A stretch of DNA of 64,000 bases from Methylobacterium mesophilicum (GCF_022179445.1 NZ_BPQU01000020.1:33305-97304), one strand, 5' to 3'. Counted from the first letter of the stretch, positions 42,060-50,961 are shown. A program made the numbers and translations. The notes: generated from the letters alone by a model not told the origin.

Positions 42060-42788
42060 ATGACGCGCGCGGAAACGCCCTGGCGGGCCACGATCCTCAC
42101 CCTCTACCCGGAGATGTTCCCGGGCCCGCTCGGCGTGTCGCTGTCCGGCGACGCGCTCGCCCGGGGCGACTGGAGCCTGGAGGCGCGCAACATCCGCGAG
42201 CACGGGCTCGGACGCCACCGCTCCGTGGACGACACGCCGGCCGGCGGCGGCGCCGGGATGGTGCTGCGCTGCGACGTGCTCGCCGCCGCCATCGACGCCG
42301 CGACCGGGGCGGACGATCCGCGGCCCCGGCTGCTGATGTCTCCCCGCGGCCGGCCGCTCAGCCAGGCCCGGGTGCGGGACCTCGCCGCCGGCCCCGGGGC
42401 GCTGATCGTCTGCGGCCGGTTCGAGGGCGTCGACGAGCGCGTCATCGCCGGCCGCGGCCTGGAGGAGGTCTCGATCGGCGATTACGTGCTCTCCGGGGGC
42501 GAGATCGCCGCCCTCGTGGTGCTCGACGCCTGCGTCCGGCTCCTCCCCGGCGTGATGGGCAAGGCGCAATCGGGCGTCGAGGAGAGTTTTGAGGGCGGGC
42601 TCCTCGAATATCCGCACTACACGAGGCCCCGCGACTGGGAGGGCCGGCCGATTCCCGATGTGCTCTCGGGCGGGAATCACGGCGCCATCGCCCGGTGGCG
42701 GCGGGCGGAGGCCGAACGCATCACGGCCGAGCGGCGCCCGGACCTTCAGGCGGGCTCCAGATCGATCACGGGCCCGTCGCACTCGTAG
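42060..42788 (+). CDS. trmD: tRNA (guanine-N1)-methyltransferase
   Basis: SPOUT-class enzyme of 242 residues that makes m1G37 in tRNA and prevents frameshifts. The trefoil knot shows GGGAGMVLRCDVL, CGRFEGVDERVI, and IGDYVLSGGEIAALVVLDACVRLLPG. The C-terminal PHYTRPRDWEGRPIPDVLSGGNH is also diagnostic. In many bacteria trmD follows rimM and precedes rplS; here neither neighbour is present. The end overlaps the convergent small gene. Confidence 0.96.
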   Translation: MTRAETPWRATILTLYPEMFPGPLGVSLSGDALARGDWSLEARNIREHGLGRHRSVDDTPAGGGAGMVLRCDVLAAAIDAATGADDPRPRLLMSPRGRPLSQARVRDLAAGPGALIVCGRFEGVDERVIAGRGLEEVSIGDYVLSGGEIAALVVLDACVRLLPGVMGKAQSGVEESFEGGLLEYPHYTRPRDWEGRPIPDVLSGGNHGAIARWRRAEAERITAERRPDLQAGSRSITGPSHS

Positions 42789-42925
42789 TCCAGGGGATCG
42801 AGTTGCAGGGGCTGGGCGGCGGGATGCCGGAGCCGGCCCGCGAGGGCGAGGCGGGTCGCTAACGCGCCGATAACCATAAGTAAAACCGACCAGGCCGATA
42901 CTATCGCAGCACTGTGGAAAGACAT
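42746..42925 (-). CDS. Possible small membrane protein overlapping the end of trmD
   Basis: A 59-residue frame with one membrane helix (AIVSAWSVLLMVIGALATRLAL) and a polar C-terminus ending DLEPA. It is convergent with trmD and overlaps it by 43 bases. The start at 42925 gives the cleanest protein. No family is recognised; it may not be expressed. Confidence 0.45.
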   Translation of the reverse strand: MSFHSAAIVSAWSVLLMVIGALATRLALAGRLRHPAAQPLQLDPLDYECDGPVIDLEPA

Positions 42926-43063
42926 CAGCGTACCTCGAACGCAACACGGCACGCCATTAAGGCTAACGGCCCAAGATTAATCGACGGTTCCGTAGGCCCG
43001 AACAGCCTGTCCCGGGCAGGGGCACGCACCGAAGACTGCAACCCGCACAAGCGCTTGCCAGAG

Positions 43064-43127
43064 GCCCGGATTGGGCGCATGCGCGGTTCCGGGACACTCC
43101 TCCCCGTCGAGGAGCGCCCATCTGCAA
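43064..43127 (+). promoter_or_regulatory. Candidate structured leader upstream of serC
   Basis: Two hairpins are visible: GCCC-GGATT-GGGC (43064-43076), and CTCCTC pairing with GAGGAG around a six-base loop (43097-43114), the second ending 11 bases before AAGG. A conserved serC leader RNA is known in Alphaproteobacteria. I have not matched it to the published consensus, so this is a suggestion. Confidence 0.3.
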
Positions 43128-43141
43128 GGATGGATCCGACG

Positions 43142-44308
43142 ATGAGCCGACCCGACAGGCGCCCGCGCGTTCCCCACTTCTCGTCCGGCCCCTGCGCCAA
43201 GCGTCCGGGCTGGACTCCGGCCGCCCTGGCCGACGCCGCACTCGGTCGCTCGCACCGCTCCGCCATCGGCAAGGCCAAGCTCGGCCGGGCCATCGACCTG
43301 ACCCGCTCGGTGCTGCAGGTGCCCGACGATTACCGGATCGGCATCGTGCCGGCCTCCGATACCGGCGCCGTCGAGATGGCGATGTGGACGCTGCTCGGGC
43401 CCAAGCCCGTGGAGGTCGCCGCCTGGGAAGCGTTCGGCAAGGAGTGGGTCACCGACGCGCTCAAGCAGCTCAAGATCGCGCCCAGGATCCACCAGACGCC
43501 TTACGGCGTGCTGCCGGACCTGTCGGCGATCGACACCAGGAATAACGACGTGGTCTTCACCTGGAACGGTACCGCCGCCGGCGTGAAGGTCCCGAACGGC
43601 GACTGGATCGCCGCCGACCGCGCGGGCCTGACGATCTGCGACGCCACTTCGGCGGCCTTCGCGCAGCCGCTGTCCTGGGACAAGCTCGATGTCGTGACCT
43701 TCTCCTGGCAGAAGGTGATGGGCGGCGAGGCCGCGCACGGCATGCTGGTGCTCTCGCCCCGGGCGGTCGAGCGGCTGGAGAGCCACGTCCCGGCCTGGCC
43801 GCTGCCGAAGGTGTTCCGACTGACGAAGGACGGCAAGCTGATCGAGGGCATCTTCAAGGGCGACACGATCAACACGCCCTCGATGCTGGCCGTGGAGGAT
43901 TACCTCGACACCCTCGACTGGGCCGTGCGGATCGGCGGCCTGCCGGCGCTTCACGCCCGGGCCGACGCCAACGCCAAGGCGATCTACGACTGGGTCGCCC
44001 GGACCCCGTGGATCGCGCCGCTGGCGGTCGACCCCGCGACCTACTCGAACACCGGCGTGTGCCTGGTGATCGCCGACCCGGACGTGCTCGCCCGCGGCGA
44101 CGCGGCGGTGGCGGCGCTCGCCTCGGGCATCGTCGAGCGCCTGGACCGCGAGGGTGTCGCCCTCGACATCGGCGCCTACCGCGACGCCCCGGCGGGCCTG
44201 CGGATCTGGTGCGGCGCCACCGTCGAGACCGCGGATCTCGAGGCGCTGACGCCGTGGCTCGACTGGGCGTTCGCGGAAGAGAAGGCGACGCTGTCGAAGG
44301 CGGCGTAG
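43142..44308 (+). CDS. serC: Phosphoserine aminotransferase
   Basis: PLP-dependent enzyme of 388 residues that makes 3-phosphoserine from 3-phosphohydroxypyruvate and glutamate, used for serine and vitamin B6. The N-terminus VPHFSSGPCAKRPGW, PASDTGAVEMAMW and the PLP lysine in TFSWQKVMGGEAAHG are of the alphaproteobacterial SerC type. ATG at 43142 is preferred; an in-frame ATG at 43130 is possible, and AAGG lies just before the latter. serA does not follow; the next gene is aqpZ after 660 bases. Confidence 0.93.
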   Translation: MSRPDRRPRVPHFSSGPCAKRPGWTPAALADAALGRSHRSAIGKAKLGRAIDLTRSVLQVPDDYRIGIVPASDTGAVEMAMWTLLGPKPVEVAAWEAFGKEWVTDALKQLKIAPRIHQTPYGVLPDLSAIDTRNNDVVFTWNGTAAGVKVPNGDWIAADRAGLTICDATSAAFAQPLSWDKLDVVTFSWQKVMGGEAAHGMLVLSPRAVERLESHVPAWPLPKVFRLTKDGKLIEGIFKGDTINTPSMLAVEDYLDTLDWAVRIGGLPALHARADANAKAIYDWVARTPWIAPLAVDPATYSNTGVCLVIADPDVLARGDAAVAALASGIVERLDREGVALDIGAYRDAPAGLRIWCGATVETADLEALTPWLDWAFAEEKATLSKAA

Positions 44309-44378
44309 CGCCGTCGGCTGGGTCGTTCCCAGCCTCTCCCCGATCCCGAGGCGGCGCAAGCCCTCTCCGCCGCACGGG

Positions 44379-44459
44379 ACACCGGTTCGGCGAATGAATG
44401 CGCGCCGAAACACGGACTGAGGGCCGTTCCCGATCGCATCCCGGTCGGGAACGGCCTCC
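44379..44459 (+). repeat. Intergenic repeat, copy A (ACCGGTTCGGC ... GGTCGGGAACGGC)
   Basis: Shares its two ends with 45948-46027 read on the opposite strand: ACACCGGTTCGGC-like start and GGTCGGGAACGGC end. Its right half forms a palindrome, GGCCGTTCCCGATCG with CGGTCGGGAACGGCC. The two copies lie either side of aqpZ in inverted orientation. Confidence 0.65.
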
Positions 44460-44633
44460 GCGCTGGCAAGTCCGGCAGGCGGCCTCCGGAAGCCGCCGCG
44501 ATCCCGGGAGACATCCTGCGAGGCTCCCGCGGCGCGTCGGGATGCGGTGAGGAACCGCGAGGTCCGTCGCGATCGCTGCAGCGGTCGCGTCATTGCGAGC
44601 CGTCAAACGCCGCGCGGCGCCGAAGTCCGACGG

Positions 44634-44667
44634 AACCCCGGCCCCCATGGAGCCGGGGTTTCTTTGG
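44634..44667 (+). terminator. Rho-independent terminator in the serC-aqpZ gap
   Basis: AACCCCGGC pairs with GCCGGGGTT around CCCCATGGA, then TCTTTGG. It lies well downstream of serC and before aqpZ. Confidence 0.75.
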
Positions 44668-44969
44668 ACCTGCGATGCGGCTCCCCGTCCGGCGCGGCGT
44701 CCCCGACGGCTCGACCCGGCAGCCGGACGCCTCGGTAGCGGGTCAAATCGGCAACCTTAGAGTTATACACAAACTTCAGGATGCCAGACTTCGACCGGTC
44801 GTCCGGGCAAGCCCGTGCAGGTTGTATCCGTCTTAAAACTATGCAGTATTCCCTTCCATATATGCCAAAAAATACAGTCAACATTGAAATTCTCCATCGG
44901 AAACGGCGAAGCTTACGAGCTTGAGATCCTTCTATCATCCCGCCAATCCAGCATTCGAGAGGTTCCGAC
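44668..44969. other. AT-rich upstream region of aqpZ
   Basis: About 300 bases with clearly lower GC than the rest of the window, especially 44755-44900 (TTAGAGTTATACACAAACTT, CCATATATGCC). No gene is trusted here. It probably holds the aqpZ promoter and may reflect transfer. Confidence 0.5.
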
Positions 44970-45710
44970 ATGGATCACGACACGATGCGCCGGGCGACCG
45001 CCGAGTTCTTCGGCACCTTCTGGCTCACCTTCGGCGGATGCGGTGCGGCGGTCCTGTCGGCGGCCTTTCCGGAACTCGGCATCGGCTTCCTCGGCGTAGC
45101 CTTCGCGTTCGGCCTCACCGTGCTGACGATGGCGTACGCGGTCGGGCACATCTCGGGCGGGCACTTCAACCCGGCCGTGACGCTTGGCCTGTGGTCGGCG
45201 CGGCGGTGCGCGAACCGGCACGTGCTTCCCTACATCGCCGCCCAGGTCGTCGGCGCGATCCTGGCGGCGGGCGTGCTCTACGTGATCGCGGCGGGGAAGG
45301 CCGGATGGATCCCGAACGGATTCGCCGCCAACGGCTACGGCGATCTCAGCCCGGGGAAGTACAGCCTCACGGCCTGCCTCGTCACCGAGTTCCTGACGAC
45401 GTTCTTCTTCGTGTTCATCATCGTCGGCACGACCTCGAAGGGCGCGGCCGCCGGCTTCGCCGGCATCCCGATCGGGTTCGCCCTGGTGCTGATTCACCTC
45501 ATCTCGATCCCGGTGACCAACACGTCGGTCAACCCGGCTCGCAGCACAGGGCCGGCCCTGATCGCCGGCGGCCCCTACGTGACGCAGCTCTGGTTGTTCT
45601 GGCTGGCGCCGATCCTCGGGGCGATGACCGCCGGAGCGATGGCACGCTGGATCTACGAGCCCGCGGACATGGTCGAGACCCGCGTGATCGAGAAACGCGC
45701 CGTCGCGTGA
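44970..45710 (+). CDS. aqpZ: Aquaporin Z
   Basis: Water channel of 246 residues with six membrane helices. Both NPA half-helices are intact: SGGHFNPAVTLGLW and NTSVNPARSTGPAL. The selectivity filter residues fit AqpZ (Phe, His, Thr, Arg). N-terminal MDHDTMRRATAEFFGTFWLT has the AEFxGT signature. The gene sits alone between inverted repeats, with an AT-rich region in front and a terminator behind. Confidence 0.95.
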   Translation: MDHDTMRRATAEFFGTFWLTFGGCGAAVLSAAFPELGIGFLGVAFAFGLTVLTMAYAVGHISGGHFNPAVTLGLWSARRCANRHVLPYIAAQVVGAILAAGVLYVIAAGKAGWIPNGFAANGYGDLSPGKYSLTACLVTEFLTTFFFVFIIVGTTSKGAAAGFAGIPIGFALVLIHLISIPVTNTSVNPARSTGPALIAGGPYVTQLWLFWLAPILGAMTAGAMARWIYEPADMVETRVIEKRAVA

Positions 45711-45819
45711 GATCCTGACGGCCCGCCCGTCGCGGGCGGTGCCGGACCGAGACCCAATCCCAGCCCCGGCCCGGGCCCCGGCCCAGGGGAAGCCCCTGCC
45801 GCCCGGGGCTCCGACATGA

Positions 45820-45852
45820 AAAAGCCCCGGCTCACACGGAGCCGAGGCTTTT
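45820..45852. terminator. Bidirectional terminator between aqpZ and amtB
   Basis: AAAAGCCCCGGCTC faces GAGCCGAGGCTTTT, giving a stem with A-runs on one side and T-runs on the other, able to stop aqpZ (plus) and amtB (minus). A GC-only low-complexity stretch (CCCCGGCCCGGGCCCCGG) lies about 50 bases before it. Confidence 0.75.
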
Positions 45853-45947
45853 CGTTCGCGGAGCGCCGCCCCGCAGGGCCGCGCTCGGTCTTTGTTCTTG
45901 CGTCGGCTTTTCCGAAAGCCGGCTACCGCCTTTCGGGGCGATGCTCT

Positions 45948-46027
45948 GGAGCCGTTCCCGACCGCGTTGCAATCGGAAATGGCTCCAAGGCTTTGTCGGG
46001 ACGCGATCTCTTGTGCCGAACCGGTGT
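45948..46027 (-). repeat. Intergenic repeat, copy B (inverted relative to 44379-44459)
   Basis: On the minus strand it runs ACACCGGTTCGGCACAAGAG to CGGTCGGGAACGGCTCC, matching both ends of copy A with a diverged middle of similar length. Confidence 0.65.
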
Positions 46028-46047
46028 CTACGTCGGCCCAGAGCGCC

Positions 46048-47559
46048 CTAGTAGTTGTAGGCGCGCTCGCCGTGGTCGGCGATGTCGAGGCCCTCGCGCT
46101 CCTCTTCCTGGGTCACCCGCAGGCCGATCGTCAGGTCGACGAGCTTGTAGAGGATCGCCGAGCCGATGCCGGACCACAGCAGGGTCAGGCCGACCGCCTC
46201 CGCCTGGATGATGAGCTGGCTCACCATGTCGTAGGCACCGACCGCCAGCTCGCCCGGCTTCGAGGTGTAGTCGGGGATGCCGACGCCGCCGAGGTTCGGG
46301 TCGACCAGGATGCCGGTCGCCAGGGCGCCCAGGATGCCGCCGATGCAGTGCACGCCGAACACGTCGAGGGAGTCGTCGTAGCCGAGCGCGTTCTTCACGG
46401 TGGAGCACATCACGAAGCAGACCACGCCGGCCACGAGGCCGAGCACGATCGAGCCCATCGGGCCGGCGAAGCCCGAGGCCGGGGTGACGGCCACGAGGCC
46501 CGCCACCGCGCCCGAGAGCATGCCGAGCAGCGACGGCTTGCCCTTGAGCGCCCACTCGGCGAACAGCCACGCCACCGCGGCGGCGCAGGTCGCCACGAAG
46601 GTGTTGAGCATCGCGAGCGCGGCGGTGCCGTTGGCCTCGAGGTTCGAGCCGGCGTTGAAGCCGAACCAGCCGACCCACAGCAGCGAGGCGCCGATCATGG
46701 TCATGGTCAGCGAGTGCGGGGCGAGCAGGTCGCGGCCGTAGCCGATGCGCTTGCCCATGATCAGGCAGCCGACGAAGCCGGCGATGCCCGCGTTGATGTG
46801 CACCACGGTGCCGCCGGCGAAGTCGAGGGCGCCCTTCTGGAAGAGGAAGCCCGCATCCTTGTTGACCGCGTCGAGCGCCGCCTGGGCGGTCGCCTTCGAG
46901 GCGTCGTCCGTGGCGGCGGCCAGCGCCTTGGCGGCGTTGCCGACGGCATCCGGGCCGGCCCAGTACCAGACCATGTGGGCCATCGGGAAGTAGATGAGCG
47001 TGACCCAGAGGATCGTGAACACCACCAGGGCGGAGAACTTCATCCGCTCCGCGAAGGCGCCGACGATCAGCGCCGGGGTGATCATCGCGAACGTCATCTG
47101 GAAGCACAGATAGGCGTATTCGGGGATCACGACGCCGTTGGAGAAGGTCGCCACCGTCGAGTTGGCGTCGATGCCCTTCAGGAACGCCTTGGACAGGCCG
47201 CCGACGAAGTCGTTGATGCCGCCGCCGTTGGTGAAGGCGAGGCTGTAGCCGTAGAACACCCACAGCAGGCCGACGATCGACACGATCGCGAACACCTGGG
47301 TCAGCACCGACAGCATGTTCTTGGTGCGCACGAGGCCGCCGTAGAACAGTGCCAGGCCCGGCACGCTCATCATCAGCACGAGGGCCGCGGAGATCATCAT
47401 CCAGGCGGTGTCGCCCTTGTTGGGCAGCGGCACGGCGGCGGCGGCCGGAGCCGCGGAGGCGGCTTCCGGAACCGGGGTCTGCGCGAGGGATGGCTCGATC
47501 AGGAGGGCGGCGAGCGCCGCGCCTCCCAAGCCGAGCATCAGGGCGTTACGGACTTTCAT
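46048..47559 (-). CDS. amtB: Ammonium transporter
   Basis: Inner-membrane ammonium channel of 503 residues. A cleavable-looking signal (MKVRNALMLGLGGAALAALL) and Ala/Pro linker precede eleven helices with ALFYGGLVRTKNML, FAGGTVVHINAGIAGFVG (pore His), and the second pore His in DVFGVHCIGGILG. It pairs with the PII protein gene 66 bases upstream, the usual glnK-amtB operon; PII binds the cytoplasmic face and closes the channel when nitrogen is plentiful. Confidence 0.95.
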   Translation of the reverse strand: MKVRNALMLGLGGAALAALLIEPSLAQTPVPEAASAAPAAAAVPLPNKGDTAWMMISAALVLMMSVPGLALFYGGLVRTKNMLSVLTQVFAIVSIVGLLWVFYGYSLAFTNGGGINDFVGGLSKAFLKGIDANSTVATFSNGVVIPEYAYLCFQMTFAMITPALIVGAFAERMKFSALVVFTILWVTLIYFPMAHMVWYWAGPDAVGNAAKALAAATDDASKATAQAALDAVNKDAGFLFQKGALDFAGGTVVHINAGIAGFVGCLIMGKRIGYGRDLLAPHSLTMTMIGASLLWVGWFGFNAGSNLEANGTAALAMLNTFVATCAAAVAWLFAEWALKGKPSLLGMLSGAVAGLVAVTPASGFAGPMGSIVLGLVAGVVCFVMCSTVKNALGYDDSLDVFGVHCIGGILGALATGILVDPNLGGVGIPDYTSKPGELAVGAYDMVSQLIIQAEAVGLTLLWSGIGSAILYKLVDLTIGLRVTQEEEREGLDIADHGERAYNY

Positions 47560-47625
47560 GGACAGGTGGCTCCGGTCACGATGCGTTGCGCGTTGCGTAA
47601 AGGTTGAGGCTGTCGGCGGGCCGGC

Positions 47626-47964
47626 TCAGAGCGCGTCGGCGTCGGTCTCGCCGGTCCGGATGCGCACCGCCTTCTCGAGGGGCAGCACGAAGATCTTGCC
47701 GTCGCCGATCTGGCCGGTGCGGGCCGCCGCCGCGATGGCGTCGATGACGCTGGCGGTCAGGTCGGAGGCGACCGCGACCTCGATCTTGAGCTTGGGCAGG
47801 AAGCTCACCGCGTATTCCGCGCCGCGGTAGATCTCGGTGTGGCCCTTCTGGCGGCCGTAGCCCTTCACTTCCGTCACCGTCAGGCCGTGGACGCCGATTC
47901 CGGTGAGCGCGTCGCGCACCTCCTCCAGCTTGAACGGCTTGATGATGGCCATCACGATCTTCAT
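47626..47964 (-). CDS. glnK: PII nitrogen regulatory protein
   Basis: A 112-residue PII signal protein. It begins MKIVMAIIKPFKLEEVRDAL; the T-loop carries GRQKGHTEIYRGAEY with the uridylylation tyrosine at position 51; and the B- and C-loops are TGQIGDGKIFV and RIRTGE. It senses ATP/ADP and 2-oxoglutarate and regulates AmtB. The start at 47964 gives the exact family N-terminus; the in-frame extension upstream is rejected. Confidence 0.95.
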   Translation of the reverse strand: MKIVMAIIKPFKLEEVRDALTGIGVHGLTVTEVKGYGRQKGHTEIYRGAEYAVSFLPKLKIEVAVASDLTASVIDAIAAAARTGQIGDGKIFVLPLEKAVRIRTGETDADAL

Positions 47965-48399
47965 GGGCGGCGCCCCCTTACCGAGTCCCTGGGAACCGAT
48001 GCCGTCGCCCGATCCACGCGGCGGCCCGATCAGAGCCGCCCGCCGAGCCGGGCTGGCCCGCGGTTGAGCGGGGCTATTCAAGGACTATGCCACCCGAGCT
48101 TGGCGGGGAACTTTTCAGCCGGACGCGCTTATGCCCAGCAAATAGACCCGTTAGGCGAAGCGTTGAGCACGCTGCGTCGGAGTGTTGCCCATAAGGCGTG
48201 CAAACGATTGATAAAACGGCACATCATGGCGATGCATTTTTGCAACGCACGTTGGCGAAGGCTCCTTAATCCGCGGGCGATGGGCGATACGGTGGCTTAA
48301 AGCCTCCGTTGAACCCCGTTGCATCGGGCGCCCACCCCGCCATCCCGGGGGCCGCCCTCGCCGCGCGGATCGAAAGAGGAGTCGTTCCGCGCCGTGACC
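47965..48399. other. Intergenic region upstream of glnK, no gene seen
   Basis: About 435 bases. It contains a possible sigma-54 site (next entry) and some AT-rich sequence (GATAAAACGGCACATC, GCATTTTTGCAACGC). No credible ORF was found here. Confidence 0.5.
48077..48092 (-). promoter_or_regulatory. Candidate sigma-54 promoter for glnK-amtB
   Basis: Minus strand TGGCATAGTCCTTGAA has the GG-N10-G spacing of a -24/-12 promoter, but the -12 element is GA in place of GC. It lies about 113 bases before the glnK start, where nitrogen-regulated genes often have NtrC-dependent promoters. Confidence 0.35.
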
Positions 48400-49299
48400 T
48401 CATCCCCCATGCGGCCGGATCAGACCCTCTTGCGCCACCGAGGCGACGAGGTTGCCGGCGCGGTCGAAGATCTCCCCACGGGCGAAGCCGCGGGCGCCGC
48501 CGGCGGCCGGGCTGTCCTGAGCGTAGAGCAGCCAGTCGTCGACCCGGACCGGGCGGTGGAACCACAGGGCGTGGTCGAGGCTCGCCGCCTGGATGTCGGG
48601 ATCGAACACCGAGCTGGCATGCGGGATCAGCGACACGTCGAGCAGGGTCATGTCGGATGCATAGGCCAGCACCGCCCGATGCAGGGCCGGGTCGTCCGGC
48701 AGGGCCGAGGCCGCCCGCAGCCAGACATTGAACACCGGATCGGGGCGCGACCCGTCCTTGCGGCGGGCGGTGTAGCGGTCGAGGTCCACCGGTCGCAGCT
48801 CGATCGGGCGCTCGCGGCCGAAATAGGCGGCGACCGCCTCGGGCATGCCGGAGGCGCCGGCGGCCGCCAGCGCCTTGCCGTCGAGGAGGCCGTCCGGCCC
48901 GGCCACGGCCGGCCTGCCGGGCTGGTGCTCGAACCCGCCCTCGGAGACCTGGTAGGAGATCGTGGTGGCGAAGATCGCCCGCCCGTGCTGGATCGCCTTG
49001 ACCCGCCGGGTGGTGAAGCTGCGCCCGTCGCGGATGCGCTCGACCTCGTAGACGATCGGCGCGCGGGGATCGCCCGGGAGCATGAAATAGGCGTGGAGCG
49101 AATGGGCCGGCCGGTCGTCCGGCACCGTGCGGGTGGCGGCCACCAGGGCCTGGGCCACCACCTGGCCCCCAAACACCCGGCGCCAGCCGGTCTTGGGGTT
49201 CTGGCCGCGGAATAGATCGACCTCGAGACGCTCGAGGTCGAGGATGGCGATGAGCTCGGCGACCGCGTCGGTCATCGCGTCGGTGGTGGCGTCGGTCAT
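48400..49299 (-). CDS. tesB: Acyl-CoA thioesterase II
   Basis: Double hot-dog-fold thioesterase of 299 residues. It shows LEVDLFRGQNPKTGWRRVFGGQVVAQALVAA, HSLHAYFMLPGD, and in the C-terminal hot dog SLDHALWFHRPVRVDDWLLY and ARGEIFDRAGNLVASVAQEGLIR, all TesB signatures. It hydrolyses medium- to long-chain acyl-CoA. The start at 49299 is chosen; an ATG eight codons in is also possible. It is divergent from the UbiH-like gene. Confidence 0.94.
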   Translation of the reverse strand: MTDATTDAMTDAVAELIAILDLERLEVDLFRGQNPKTGWRRVFGGQVVAQALVAATRTVPDDRPAHSLHAYFMLPGDPRAPIVYEVERIRDGRSFTTRRVKAIQHGRAIFATTISYQVSEGGFEHQPGRPAVAGPDGLLDGKALAAAGASGMPEAVAAYFGRERPIELRPVDLDRYTARRKDGSRPDPVFNVWLRAASALPDDPALHRAVLAYASDMTLLDVSLIPHASSVFDPDIQAASLDHALWFHRPVRVDDWLLYAQDSPAAGGARGFARGEIFDRAGNLVASVAQEGLIRPHGG

Positions 49300-49394
49300 G
49301 AGTCGCGGGGTTTCCGTTCGTCGTCCAAACGCGACATAGGCCTTTCGGGCGGAGCGATCCACGCGCTCGGCCCCCAGATCGGAGATCCGTGACG

Positions 49395-50666
49395 ATGACG
49401 GCCCAGACGCCCCGCCCCGGCAGCCGCAGCCTCCTGATCGCCGGCGGCGGCCTCGCCAGCCTCGCCCTGGCCTTCGCACTCAAGCAGGCCCACGGGCCGG
49501 CTCTCGCCGTGACCGTGATCGACCCGCACGGTGCCGATCCCGCCCGGCACCGCGGCCGCGCCTACGCGCTGGCGGCGGGCGGGCGGCGGATGCTGACGCA
49601 GCTCGGGCTGTGGGAGCGCATCGCGGCCGCCGCCGAGCCGGTCGCCGAGATGGTGATCTCCGACAGCCGGCTCGCAGACCCGGTGCGGCCGGTGTTCCTG
49701 ACCTTCGGACGGGAGGAGGAGGACCAGGCCGACCGGGCGGTGGGCGAGCCCTTCGCCCACATGGTCGAGGCCGAGCCCCTGGCGCGGGCGCTGTCCGAGG
49801 CCTGCCGGGACGGGGGCGTCGCGATCGTCACGGGGGGCGTGGTGCGGGCGGTGCCGGAGGGCGCGGCGATCCGAGCGGAGTTGACCACGGGCGAGAGCCT
49901 CCGGGCCGACCTGCTGGTGGCCGCCGACGGGGCGCGCTCGCGCCTGCGGGAGGCGGCGCGGATCGGCTGGGTCGGCTGGTCCTATCCGCAGGTCGGGATC
50001 GTCGCCACGATCGGGCATGCCCGGCCGCACCAGGGCCGAGCCTTCGAGCATTTCCTGCCCGCCGGCCCCTTCGCGATCCTGCCCCTGCGGGATGGCGGGT
50101 CGCTCGGCCACCGCTCCTCGATCGTCTGGACCGAGCGGGCCGACGAGGCCGACGCGCTGCTTTCGGGCGAGCCCGACGCGGTGCTGGCCGAGATCGAGCG
50201 CCGGTTCACCCTGGATTTGGGCGCGCTGGCCCTGGAGCACGGGCCGAGCCGGCACCCGCTGGCCTTCGGCATCGCCCGGGCGTTCCGGGCGGAGCGGCTG
50301 GCGCTGCTCGGCGATTCGGCCCACGTCATCCACCCGATCGCCGGGCAGGGCCTCAATCTCGGCCTGGCGGACGCCGCGGCTTTGGCCGAAGCGGTGACCG
50401 GCGCCCTGCGGCTCGGGCTCGATCCCGGCAGCCCGGACGTGCTGCGGGCCTACGAGCGCGCCCGCCGGTTCGACAGCTTCGCCATGGCGGCGGCCACCGA
50501 CGGGCTGAACCGGCTGTTCTCCAACGACGCCCTGCCGCTGCGGCTCGCCCGCGACCTCGGCCTCGGGATCGTCGACCGCCTGCCCGGTCTCAAGCGGTTC
50601 TTCATCGGCGAGGCCGCGGCCTCCCGGGGCACGCGGCCCAGGCTGATGCGGGGGGAGGCGCTGTGA
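49395..50666 (+). CDS. FAD-dependent UbiH/UbiF-family hydroxylase
   Basis: A 423-residue flavoprotein of the ubiquinone-biosynthesis hydroxylase family. The FAD motif is LLIAGGGLASLALAFAL, the DG motif LLVAADGARSRLREAA, and the GD motif RLALLGDSAHVIHPIAGQGLNLGLADAAALAEAV. It probably hydroxylates the ubiquinone ring; which position is not told by the sequence. ATG at 49395 is preferred to GTG at 49389 on spacing to GGAG. Confidence 0.9.
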   Translation: MTAQTPRPGSRSLLIAGGGLASLALAFALKQAHGPALAVTVIDPHGADPARHRGRAYALAAGGRRMLTQLGLWERIAAAAEPVAEMVISDSRLADPVRPVFLTFGREEEDQADRAVGEPFAHMVEAEPLARALSEACRDGGVAIVTGGVVRAVPEGAAIRAELTTGESLRADLLVAADGARSRLREAARIGWVGWSYPQVGIVATIGHARPHQGRAFEHFLPAGPFAILPLRDGGSLGHRSSIVWTERADEADALLSGEPDAVLAEIERRFTLDLGALALEHGPSRHPLAFGIARAFRAERLALLGDSAHVIHPIAGQGLNLGLADAAALAEAVTGALRLGLDPGSPDVLRAYERARRFDSFAMAAATDGLNRLFSNDALPLRLARDLGLGIVDRLPGLKRFFIGEAAASRGTRPRLMRGEAL

Positions 50667-50783
50667 GGGATTGCATGCCAACGGGTCTGCGGTTCGACAA
50701 CAGGCGCCGTCCAGACATGACACGCGCGCCGTCGCTCCCGAAGTTCTGATGCTCGCAGGTCGGCATCTGTGAGGCGCAACACG

Positions 50784-50880
50784 CCCCCTCTCCCGTGCGG
50801 GAGAGGGTTGGGGTGAGGGACCAGGTCTCTTCGGAGAGGTCGCACCCCTCACCCTGTCCCTCTCCCGCACGGGAGAGGGG
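50784..50880. repeat. Palindromic repeat (CCCCTCTCCCGTGCGGGAGAGG type)
   Basis: Two copies of CTCTCCCGTGCGGGAGAG-like palindrome face each other, joined by GGTTGGGGTGAGGG and its complement CCCTCACCC. The same palindrome flanks the repeat at 12188-12496. It fills most of the gap before the glycosyltransferase genes. Confidence 0.7.
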
Positions 50881-50961
50881 ACCCGCGCTTCGTGCGACAC
50901 CTTTTGGCTTCGCTACCCGATCAATGAGGAGGAGCGGCGCACGGTCTCGAGCTTGGCAGGC

